Positions 1 through 6,761 of a stretch of DNA of 26,719 nucleotides are shown here, piece after piece; position 1 is the stretch's first letter; each line of letters begins with the position of its first letter. The stretch spans positions 1 through 26,719 of the forward strand of contig DATMYQ010000183.1 in assembly GCA_035560935.1 (NCBI GenBank), read 5' to 3'. Below the pieces are notes generated by a model. It was not told the origin of the DNA. It did no database searches and saw nothing but the letters and a program-made list of their open reading frames with translations. The position numbers were made by a program, and so were the translations under genes. This DNA comes from DATMYQ01 sp035560935. GTDB lineage: Bacteria; Bacillota; Negativicutes; Sporomusales; Sporomusaceae.

Positions 1-6
1 ATAAGC

Positions 7-672
7 ATGAAAAGCTATAATCTCACGAGTCAGATAAAAACTTCATACCGTACGCTGCCGGGAATGATTACGAACATGCTTCGCGAATCCATTCTGTCTG
101 GGGAAATAAGTGGAGGAACCCAACTCAAACAGGAGGAGTTGTCGACAAAATTTGGCGTAAGTATGAGCGCGTTGCGAGAAGCTTTGAAAAGTTTGGAAGC
201 AGAAGGATTGGTAAGGTTTTATCCTAATCGTGGGGCGGTGGTTAGCGAATTGTCCGCCGATGAAGCGCAGGAAATATTTGATATACGGATTTTTTTGGAA
301 TTGGGAGCATTGGAACTGGCTATTCCCAATCTGACGGAAGCTGATTTAACCGTAGCAGAAGAAATTTTGAATAAAGCCGATGCACAAACTCAAAGTGAAC
401 ATTGGAGTGAACTGAATTGGCAGTTTCACGAAACTCTGTATCGGTCCGCAAGGCGTCCCAAACTATTGGCTCTGATTCAGAATATGCATAACAATGTGGA
501 ACGTTATATGCGTTTATACTTGACAACGATGCACCACCAAACAAAATCACAGGCGGAACATCGCGCGTTACTGGACGCTTGTGCTAAAGGAAATATAAAA
601 GGTGCACAAAAATTATTACGCACGCACATGGTTGATGCGAGCATCAACTTGATCGAATACTTGGCTCATTAG
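7..672 (+). CDS. GntR-family regulator, FCD (FadR-type) subfamily
   Basis: A 221-aa one-component transcription regulator. Residues ~15-80 form the GntR winged helix, with a recognisable SMSALREALKSLEAEGLV recognition region followed by the wing (FYPNRGAVV). Residues ~90-215 form an all-helical FCD ligand domain with the expected Asp and spaced His residues (DIRIFLELGALE, WQFHETLY, AEHRALLDA) that usually bind a metal and a small carboxylate ligand. The ATG at 7 fits the domain start; its ribosome binding site lies outside the window. It lies 109 nt upstream of the glycyl radical enzyme gene on the same strand, with a perfect palindrome between them, so it most likely controls that locus and perhaps itself in response to a pathway acid. 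The specific ligand is unknown. Confidence 0.9.
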   Translation: MKSYNLTSQIKTSYRTLPGMITNMLRESILSGEISGGTQLKQEELSTKFGVSMSALREALKSLEAEGLVRFYPNRGAVVSELSADEAQEIFDIRIFLELGALELAIPNLTEADLTVAEEILNKADAQTQSEHWSELNWQFHETLYRSARRPKLLALIQNMHNNVERYMRLYLTTMHHQTKSQAEHRALLDACAKGNIKGAQKLLRTHMVDASINLIEYLAH

Positions 673-701
673 TAAAAAAGCTAAATTTTGAAGGTGTTTA
701 C

Positions 702-738
702 GTATTGTATATTTTCGAAAATCGAAAATATACAATAC
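702..738. promoter_or_regulatory. Perfect 17+3+17 palindrome, probable operator of the GntR regulator
   Basis: Left arm GTATTGTATATTTTCGA (702-718) is exactly complementary to right arm TCGAAAATATACAATAC (722-738), with AAA between them. No T-run follows, so it is a poor terminator for the gene before it. It lies 44 nt upstream of the glycyl radical enzyme start. Each arm contains ATTGTATA, which resembles half-sites bound by FCD-type GntR regulators. Possible -10 hexamers sit inside the right arm (TATACA, 729-734) and just after it (TATATA, 745-750), so binding would plausibly block transcription. The operator role is inference from position and symmetry. Confidence 0.7.
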
Positions 739-781
739 TGCGGGTATATAAAAATGCACCAAAATTTAAGGAGGGACCAAT

Positions 782-3151
782 ATGTCGAGCAAACGAATTG
801 AAAATTTTAAGAAAACATATATCGACGCTAAGCCATCTATCAGTATCCACCGGGCGGTAGCTTTCACAGAATCGCATCAGGAAACGGAAGGAGAAGCCGT
901 TATTATCCGGCGGGCAAAAGCATTTCAGGCGGTGTGTAAGAGCATACCTGTAACTATTTTTGATAATGAAATTGTTGTCGGGGCTGTAGGCGAGTTTTTG
1001 AAGACCGGTGTGATTTGCCCTGAATATTCATGGCAGTGGGTTGAGCAGGAAATGGATTCGTTTGAGAGTCGTGAACAGGACCCCTACCGCATCGACGAAA
1101 AATCAAAAGAAATTTTGCGTGAAAAAGTTTTTCCGTATTGGCGGGGCAAATCGCTGGAAGAAAATTTCCTGTCGCGTATTAATCAGGAAACAGGCAAAAT
1201 TTTGATTGATACCGGTATTATTGACAATGATTCTAAGTGGAGAAACGCCGTAGGTGAAATCACTGCTGATTATCAGGATATTATCTTTAAAAAAGGCTTT
1301 GGCGGTCTAAAAAAAGAAGCCCTGGATTATCTGAAAAATTTGGAGCCACTTAGTGCGGACACACTGGAAAAGATTGATTTCTACACTGCGGCAGTCCTGG
1401 TATGTGACGGAATTGTCATTTTGGCGAATCGGTATTCGGAGAAAGCAGCAGAACTGGCACAGATGGAGACAGAGCCAGCTCGGCAAGCAGAACTATTAGA
1501 AATTTCCCGAGTTTGCCGGAAAGTACCGGAGCATCCACCGGAGAGTTTTCAGGAAGCGGTGCAGAGTGTATGGTTTACTCAACTTGGCTCCGTCCTGTCG
1601 GAAAACTCACTGGCATTAAATCTTGGACGCTTTGATCAATATATGTATCCATATTATGTGCACGACATAAGAGACGGTGCTGTTACGGAAGGAAAAGCGC
1701 AGGAGCTGATTGAAGCGCTTTGGATAAAGCTTTCGGAATGGGTGTGGGCGATTTCGAGCAACACAGCCAAGTTTTTCGCCGGATATAATTCTTTTCAGAA
1801 TCTGACTGTTGGCGGTAGAACCAGAGAAGGCCGGGATGCAACGAACGAACTATCTTATATGTGCTTGCGAGCAACGGAAAACGTGAAAACACATCAACCG
1901 GGGCTGAGTGTGCGGATTCATCCGGACAGTCCGGATGAATTCCTTTTGGCCGTATGCAAATTAATTCGTGTCGGGACAGGATTTCCTGCAGTACACAACG
2001 ACCGAGTCGGCTCAGAAATGCTGCTGGCAGAAGGCCTGTCACCGGAAGATGCACGTGACTGGAGTAACTGCGGTTGCGTAGTGCCGCATTTCCGGAAAGT
2101 GGGCAAGTGGACTTCCGCAGTGAATATCAACTTGGCAGCGGCGCTTGAATATGCCCTGAATAGCGGAAGAAGCCGGCTTACGGGAAAAGAAATGGGGCTT
2201 TCGGAAGTGCCGGTTACTGAGTTCAGGAGTTATGAAGAAGTGAAAGCGGCTTTTTATAAACAACTGGCATATCTAATAAAGCATTCGGTGATTGGATCGG
2301 TTACCGCCCAGCAGATTCACTCTGACATGGTGCCCAGGCCGTATATCTCGATGCTGGTTGACGGGTGCATGGAGAAGGGAAAAGACCTCAGCAAAGGGGG
2401 CGCAAAATATAATCTTGGACCGGTTCTTACCGGAATTGGCGTGGCGGATTCCGCCAATTCATTGGCAGTGATTAAGAAACTGGTGTTTGAAGACGGGAAG
2501 TATACATTAGAACAAATAAATACAGCGTTGGATGCCGATTGGAGAGGTTATGAAGAGCTGAGACAAGCGGTTCTGTCTTGCCCGAAGTATGGCAATGATG
2601 ATGATTATGTTGACGCCATCGCTTCAGAAATCAGTGATTTTTATTACCGGGAAGTTCGGTCGTACAGAGATTATTTTGGCGCACTTTTCAATTCTGCGTT
2701 TATGGGAATTTCCAACTATATTCCGGCAGGGAGCGTGATTGGTGCGACACCGGACGGCAGAAAAGCAAAATCTCCGTTGACGGAAGGGGTATCACCGCAT
2801 GCGGGTACTGATTTGACAAGTCCTACCGCTGCAATGCGTTCGGTGGCCAAAATTAATCACGACGTCCATTCCGGCGGTACTCTGATGAATATTAAGCTGG
2901 CTCCGGAACTGTTGAAATCTGACCGAAACTTGAAAAATTTAGCGGCGCTGATTCGGGCGTATTTCTCCCTGGGCGCTTTCCATGTTCAATTTAATGTGAT
3001 TTCTACGGAAATATTGAAAAAAGCGCAGGAACAGCCGGAGGAATACAAGGATTTGCTTGTCAGGGTAGCTGGCTATAGTACGCAGTTTGTCAATTTGTCC
3101 CGTGAAGCCCAGAACGCCATCATTGAAAGAACGACCTATGAAACAATGTAG
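782..3151 (+). CDS. Glycyl radical enzyme of unassigned substrate (PFL-like family)
   Basis: A 789-aa glycyl radical enzyme, the usual length for the dehydratase/lyase branch. The C-terminal radical loop reads RVAGYS, putting the glycyl radical at G764. The thiyl-radical cysteine lies in NCGCVVPH and is most likely C432, with C430 close by. The PGLSVRIHPDSP segment (around residue 373) is typical of the family. Characterised eliminases (CutC, glycerol dehydratase) and 4-hydroxyphenylacetate decarboxylase have Cys-Val-Glu at this site; here the Glu is Val434. Pyruvate formate-lyase would show Cys-Cys. The chemistry is therefore probably not a standard Glu-assisted dehydration, and I do not assign a substrate. 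Start: ATG after AAGGAGGG. The activase gene overlaps its 3' end by 14 nt. Neighbouring M20 hydrolases, RidA and PFOR suggest a nitrogen-containing substrate that ends as a 2-oxo acid. Confidence 0.93.
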   Translation: MSSKRIENFKKTYIDAKPSISIHRAVAFTESHQETEGEAVIIRRAKAFQAVCKSIPVTIFDNEIVVGAVGEFLKTGVICPEYSWQWVEQEMDSFESREQDPYRIDEKSKEILREKVFPYWRGKSLEENFLSRINQETGKILIDTGIIDNDSKWRNAVGEITADYQDIIFKKGFGGLKKEALDYLKNLEPLSADTLEKIDFYTAAVLVCDGIVILANRYSEKAAELAQMETEPARQAELLEISRVCRKVPEHPPESFQEAVQSVWFTQLGSVLSENSLALNLGRFDQYMYPYYVHDIRDGAVTEGKAQELIEALWIKLSEWVWAISSNTAKFFAGYNSFQNLTVGGRTREGRDATNELSYMCLRATENVKTHQPGLSVRIHPDSPDEFLLAVCKLIRVGTGFPAVHNDRVGSEMLLAEGLSPEDARDWSNCGCVVPHFRKVGKWTSAVNINLAAALEYALNSGRSRLTGKEMGLSEVPVTEFRSYEEVKAAFYKQLAYLIKHSVIGSVTAQQIHSDMVPRPYISMLVDGCMEKGKDLSKGGAKYNLGPVLTGIGVADSANSLAVIKKLVFEDGKYTLEQINTALDADWRGYEELRQAVLSCPKYGNDDDYVDAIASEISDFYYREVRSYRDYFGALFNSAFMGISNYIPAGSVIGATPDGRKAKSPLTEGVSPHAGTDLTSPTAAMRSVAKINHDVHSGGTLMNIKLAPELLKSDRNLKNLAALIRAYFSLGAFHVQFNVISTEILKKAQEQPEEYKDLLVRVAGYSTQFVNLSREAQNAIIERTTYETM

Positions 3152-4043
3152 CGGCAATATATTCCAGATACAGCGATGGTCCATTAATGACGGCGAAGGG
3201 CTAAGAACTACGGTTTTCCTGAAAGGGTGCCCACTGCGCTGTAAATGGTGTGCAAATCCGGAATCATGGAATGGGAACTCCGAAGTGCTGTTCTTCCCGG
3301 AAAAATGTGCGGGTTGCAACCGTTGTGTGTCTGCTTGTGTTCAGGGGGCAATTACTGCAGGGAAACTTCTTCCTTGTTTTGACCGTGAGAAATGTTGCGG
3401 TTGTGCCAAATGCTGTGAAGTGTGTTTGAGCGGCAGCCGCAAGATGATTGGGTCGATCATGACGGTCGCTGAGGTCATGGAAGTCATTAAAAGAGATACC
3501 GTGTTTTATCGGGAATCGGGGGGGGGAGTTACGTTTTCCGGCGGAGAACCATTTGCCCAGCCTGAGTTTTTGCGGTGTCTTGCGATTGCTTGCAGCCAAA
3601 CTGGCATTGATACTGCAGTTGAAACGAGCGGATATTTTGATTGGGAACAGGTAAAAGACATCTTCGAGATATTGGACTGCGTTTTTGTGGATATCAAACA
3701 CATGGATGACGAGTGTCATAAAAAAATGACTGGAGTAGGCAATCAGAGGATTTTAGAAAATATCACCCGGATATCGCAGATGCATCCGCACACGATTGTC
3801 CGTGTTCCGCTGATTGAAGACGTCAACGCCAATGAAGAGAATATCAATAAAATGTGCGAGTTTCTGGTGAAAAATACGAGGGTGAACGCGGTAGAACTTC
3901 TTCCTTATCATGATTTTGGAGAATCAAAGTATCGTGCTATTGGGAGTCACGGACAGACGTTTAAAACTCCTAATGAGGCAACCATTGATGGATTAAAACG
4001 AATCCTATCTGCCCGCGGGTTACGCATCGTAGATTTTAAATAA
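3138..4043 (+). CDS. Glycyl-radical-enzyme activating enzyme (radical SAM)
   Basis: A 301-aa activase that would use SAM and a [4Fe-4S] cluster to install the glycyl radical on G764 of the preceding enzyme. The radical-SAM motif is C31-x3-C35-x2-C38 (GCPLRCKWC). An inserted ferredoxin-like domain holds two more four-cysteine motifs, C57/C60/C63/C67 and C86/C89/C92/C96, typical of activases for non-PFL glycyl radical enzymes. The SAM-binding GGGVTFSGGEP motif follows. An in-frame upstream ATG at 3087 would add 17 residues inside the upstream gene; the ATG at 3138 places the conserved NIFQIQRWSINDGEG region at the N-terminus and overlaps the upstream stop by 14 nt, suggesting coupled translation. 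A nine-G run (3518-3526) lies in the GGG motif. Confidence 0.93.
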   Translation: MKQCSGNIFQIQRWSINDGEGLRTTVFLKGCPLRCKWCANPESWNGNSEVLFFPEKCAGCNRCVSACVQGAITAGKLLPCFDREKCCGCAKCCEVCLSGSRKMIGSIMTVAEVMEVIKRDTVFYRESGGGVTFSGGEPFAQPEFLRCLAIACSQTGIDTAVETSGYFDWEQVKDIFEILDCVFVDIKHMDDECHKKMTGVGNQRILENITRISQMHPHTIVRVPLIEDVNANEENINKMCEFLVKNTRVNAVELLPYHDFGESKYRAIGSHGQTFKTPNEATIDGLKRILSARGLRIVDFK

Positions 4044-4089
4044 CGCAAGGATTTCGGTGGAAATTCCCCCGGGACGTTGTAAAGCAAAG

Positions 4090-4143
4090 GTGCTTTAAGT
4101 GGAGAATATTGCAGGACATCTTCATTTGAAGCACTTTTTCTTC
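4090..4143 (+). terminator. Probable rho-independent terminator after the activase gene
   Basis: GTGCTTTAAGTG (4090-4101) pairs with CATTTGAAGCAC (4123-4134) over 12 positions, two of them G-T wobbles. The loop is about 21 nt and TTTTTCTT follows. The large loop makes it imperfect. It lies 46 nt after the activase stop and 110 nt before the first M20 gene, so the GRE/activase pair may be a separate transcript or this may reduce read-through. The rest of the 210-nt gap holds no clear promoter that I can defend. Confidence 0.55.
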
Positions 4144-4253
4144 CATTGCAATTCACAGAATAAACGATAACTTTTAAATGTGCAGTTGTTTTCTGTATTG
4201 GTTCTCCGAAAAGAGTTTCAATATGGAAATATTATAAGGAGGAGAATGTAATA

Positions 4254-5423
4254 ATGAATGACAAAAAACAGAAAGCTTTTCAGTTTGTGGATGCGCATCG
4301 TGACGAAATGGTATCGTTGTGGGAAGAGGTTGTTGGAATAGAAAGCGGGCCACACGAGAAACAGGGAATTAACAAAGTCGCTGATCGCTTTAAGCAGATA
4401 CTGGATCAGGAAGGGGCCAGTTCCCGTCTGATTGAGTTTGAAAAAGCCGGTAGTATGTTGATTGCCGAGATTGGGGGAAATTCTTCCCGCCCCGGGGTCA
4501 TTTTCATGGGGCATATGGATACTGCTTGCCCTGCAGGAGCTATTGCCGAACGTCCTTTTACCATCAAAGAAGGAATTGCTTACGGCCCTGGTGTTTTAGA
4601 TATGAAAGGCGGTATTGTGTCGGCAATTTATGCGATAAAAGCACTGAAATCCGCCGGTTATAACCTACGAGCACTGAAAGTGGTTCTGGCTGGGGATGAA
4701 GAGGTTCTGCACGCTCATTCTAATGCTCCTGACATATTTATTGAGGAAGCGAAAGGTTATGCGGCGGCATTTAACATGGAAACCGGTTTTGTAGACGATG
4801 GAATTGTCGTCGGTCGTAAGGGTGTTGCCCGGATTATGATGGAAGTTAAAGGTGTTGCCGCTCATGCCGGGAACGATCCGGAAAATGGCCGGAGCGCCAT
4901 TTTGGAAATGGCGCACAAAATTATTGCGGTGCAAAACTTAACTGACTGGGAAAAGGGCATTAGTTTCAATGTCGGCGTAATGCAAGGCGGGACGACTTCC
5001 ACCGCCATTCCTGATTATGCCAAAATTTTTATTGACGTACGTTATAAAAACCCCGACGACTTACCGGAAATTATTAAGCAAATCGAGACCGTTGGTGCTA
5101 AAGTTTACGTGGAAGGAACGTCGACTGCGGTTGTATTTATGGATGGTATCAAGCCAATGAAAACCACCGACGGGGTGAAACAGTTATTTGAAATTGTAAA
5201 GCGGGCATCGGAGGAAAATGGTTTGGGGACGCCTTATGCGAAGTTGACGGGCGGCGGTTCGGATTCGGCCTACTCTGTGCTGGCCGGAGTTCCGACGGTG
5301 TGTGCGATGGGTGTAAAGGGCGGACGTAATCATAGCCCGGAGGAATATGCTATTGTGGAAACCCTGTTTGAAAGATCCAAATTGCTTATTGCCAGCATAC
5401 TTAAGCTGGACGACAGTCTGTGA
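4254..5423 (+). CDS. M20-family metallohydrolase (carboxypeptidase G2/ArgE-like), copy 1
   Basis: A 389-aa M20 di-zinc peptidase or amidase, predicted cytoplasmic (no signal peptide). Metal and catalytic residues are all present: H87 and D89 in MGHMDT, bridging D116 in GPGVLDMKGG, general base E149 and metal ligand E150 in AGDEE, E176 in NMETG, and H360 in GGRNHSPEE. H204 (AAHAGNDPENGRS) lies in the inserted dimerisation domain. The family cuts amide bonds next to a free carboxylate (dipeptides, N-acyl amino acids, C-terminal Glu). The stretch after the first motif is unusual, ACPAG where many members have TVxPxG. Start: ATG after AAGGAGGAG. It is an ungapped-length match to the second M20 gene at 11690. 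I infer that it frees an amino acid or acid that feeds the neighbouring GRE pathway; the substrate is unknown. Confidence 0.9.
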   Translation: MNDKKQKAFQFVDAHRDEMVSLWEEVVGIESGPHEKQGINKVADRFKQILDQEGASSRLIEFEKAGSMLIAEIGGNSSRPGVIFMGHMDTACPAGAIAERPFTIKEGIAYGPGVLDMKGGIVSAIYAIKALKSAGYNLRALKVVLAGDEEVLHAHSNAPDIFIEEAKGYAAAFNMETGFVDDGIVVGRKGVARIMMEVKGVAAHAGNDPENGRSAILEMAHKIIAVQNLTDWEKGISFNVGVMQGGTTSTAIPDYAKIFIDVRYKNPDDLPEIIKQIETVGAKVYVEGTSTAVVFMDGIKPMKTTDGVKQLFEIVKRASEENGLGTPYAKLTGGGSDSAYSVLAGVPTVCAMGVKGGRNHSPEEYAIVETLFERSKLLIASILKLDDSL

Positions 5424-5441
5424 TTGCCGGAAAGTGAGTCT

Positions 5442-5461
5442 GCCTTAGCGCAGCGCAAGGC
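5442..5461 (+). repeat. Small hairpin between M20 copy 1 and the yjiH-like gene
   Basis: GCCTT-A-GCG (5442-5450) pairs with CGC-AAGGC (5454-5461) around a 3-nt loop, with one bulged A. It lies 22 nt before the yjiH-like ATG and has no T-run, so it is not a terminator. It may be an mRNA processing or stability element. The function is inference. Confidence 0.4.
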
Positions 5462-5483
5462 TAAATTGACAGGAGGAAAGTAC

Positions 5484-6143
5484 ATGGCAGAAGAAAATCA
5501 GGAAAAATACAAGGTTACCTGGAAGGGTTGGTTATCACTATTCATACTGCTCATTTCTTTTTCCGGCGTGTTTGCCAAGATTGACAGTCCCTTGCGAGCC
5601 CTGGACTTCCAGGTGCTTACGGGAGACTTTGGGCAAGTGGCCAAGGGGATAATATTCACTGGCAAAGGAGGAACCGGCGCGCGTGACGGTTTTATGTTCG
5701 CGTTAACGTTGTTTCCGACGTTGATGTTTGCATTGGGATGCATTCAGGTGGCTGAGTCGCTGGGAGCTCTGCGGGCGGCTGAAATATTGTTCCGGCCGAT
5801 TCTGCAGCCTTTTATGGGGATTCCGGGGGCCAGCGGCCTGGCTTTTGTCAGTAGTTTAACCAGTTCTGATGTGGCAGCGGTCATGACCAAGGAACTTGTG
5901 GAAGACAAAATGATGACAGAAGAAGAAAGGGCAATCTTTGTCGCATACCAGTATGCCGGGTCGGCTCCGGTTACCAACACTTTCGGTACCGGAGCGGCTT
6001 TGCTGCCGATCAGCGTTTTGCCGGTGGGGGTGGTTATCGCTTTGATCTTTTTTGTGAAAGTCATGGGCGCTAATTTGGTCCGCCTGTATATAAAATGGCT
6101 GGCGTCTAAAAACAAAGGAGAGGAGATCGGAGCAAATGGCTAA
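5484..6143 (+). CDS. yjiH: YjiH-like membrane protein, nucleoside-recognition (Gate) domain
   Basis: A 219-aa integral membrane protein with hydrophobic segments near residues 14-31, 69-90 and 181-203. Two conserved re-entrant-looking stretches, SSLTSSDVAAVM (~123-134) and GSAPVTNTFGTG (~159-170), are typical of the Gate/SpmA-like superfamily. Start: ATG at 5484 after AGGAGGAAAG; an upstream in-frame TTG at 5424 has no such site and abuts the previous stop. It overlaps the yjiG-like gene by 8 nt, so the two probably form one complex. In E. coli the yjiH-yjiG pair sits beside iadA, the isoaspartyl dipeptidase; here the pair sits beside M20 peptidases. I infer that the pair imports the peptide-like substrate of this locus, but transport has not been shown for this family as far as I know. 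Confidence 0.75.
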   Translation: MAEENQEKYKVTWKGWLSLFILLISFSGVFAKIDSPLRALDFQVLTGDFGQVAKGIIFTGKGGTGARDGFMFALTLFPTLMFALGCIQVAESLGALRAAEILFRPILQPFMGIPGASGLAFVSSLTSSDVAAVMTKELVEDKMMTEEERAIFVAYQYAGSAPVTNTFGTGAALLPISVLPVGVVIALIFFVKVMGANLVRLYIKWLASKNKGEEIGANG

Positions 6144-6642
6144 CCAAACTGCCGTGGGGCTGGATGTTCAGAAAGTGAAACCGAGTGTGGTTGAAGAGTT
6201 TGTAGCGGGCGCGAAAAAGGGGTTTTACATTGGTGCGGAAATGATCGCTCCGGCCATGGTGTTGGCGTATGTCCTCATTCAGTTTTTAGAGATCACCGGA
6301 CTGATGAAGGGGGTCGGCAGCATCCTTGAACCAGTGATGGCTGTATTTGGCCTGCCGGGCGAAGCCATCTTTGCACTGGTTGCCGCTTTCTTTGCTAAAG
6401 CGGCCGGATGTGCCACCGCGGCGACCCTTTATTCGAAAGGGGTTATTACCGCTGCTCAGGCGACAATTCTTTTTCCCGCATGCGTAACGATGGGAACTCT
6501 GATCGGTCACTTCGTTCGGATCGTAATAGTGTCAAATGTCAATAAAAAATGGCATTCGCTGCTGCTGTGTGTACCTTTGGTAGATGCGGCGGTTGTCATG
6601 ATATTGACCAGAGTGGTTTTGAACGTAATGGGACTAAGTTAA
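6136..6642 (+). CDS. yjiG: YjiG-like membrane protein (SpmB/Gate family), partner of YjiH
   Basis: A 168-aa hydrophobic protein with about four membrane segments (around residues 35-55, 68-95, 108-130 and 140-165). Conserved small-residue stretches are FFAKAAGCATAATLYSKG (~84-101) and ACVTMGTLIGHFVRI (~115-129). The length and pattern match the YjiG/SpmB half of the two-part Gate system. The start ATG overlaps the end of the YjiH-like gene by 8 nt and has GGAGAGGAG upstream, indicating coupled translation and equal dosage. It presumably works with the YjiH-like protein as a membrane channel or carrier. The link to uptake of the locus substrate is inference from context. Confidence 0.75.
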   Translation: MANQTAVGLDVQKVKPSVVEEFVAGAKKGFYIGAEMIAPAMVLAYVLIQFLEITGLMKGVGSILEPVMAVFGLPGEAIFALVAAFFAKAAGCATAATLYSKGVITAAQATILFPACVTMGTLIGHFVRIVIVSNVNKKWHSLLLCVPLVDAAVVMILTRVVLNVMGLS

Positions 6643-6664
6643 GTATTTTATAAGAAAAATACCC

Positions 6665-6717
6665 GGGGGCAGGATTGTTTTGCCAGACAAGACAAGCCTG
6701 TCCCCTTGGTTTGGCAA
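6665..6717 (+). repeat. Overlapping alternative hairpins upstream of the PFOR gene
   Basis: GGGGGCAGG (6665-6673) pairs with CCTGTCCCC (6697-6705), nine pairs with one wobble. TTGCCA (6680-6685), inside that loop, pairs with TGGCAA (6712-6717). The two stems cannot form as simple nested hairpins together; they would be alternatives or a pseudoknot. No T-run follows. Possible mRNA stability, processing or translational control element in the 119-nt gap before PFOR. The function is not established. Confidence 0.4.
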
Positions 6718-6761
6718 CACAGCGTGATGAAATCAGGATTAGATTCGAAACGAGAGGATTG

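Noticed and set aside
3087..3137. Earlier in-frame start for the activase
   Set aside because: Adds 17 residues within the GRE gene with no family similarity; the ATG at 3138 fits the conserved N-terminus.
782..3151. Naming the GRE as pyruvate formate-lyase, hydroxyproline dehydratase or choline lyase
   Set aside because: The active site lacks the Cys-Cys of pyruvate formate-lyase and the Cys-Val-Glu of the eliminases; the neighbours do not match those pathways.
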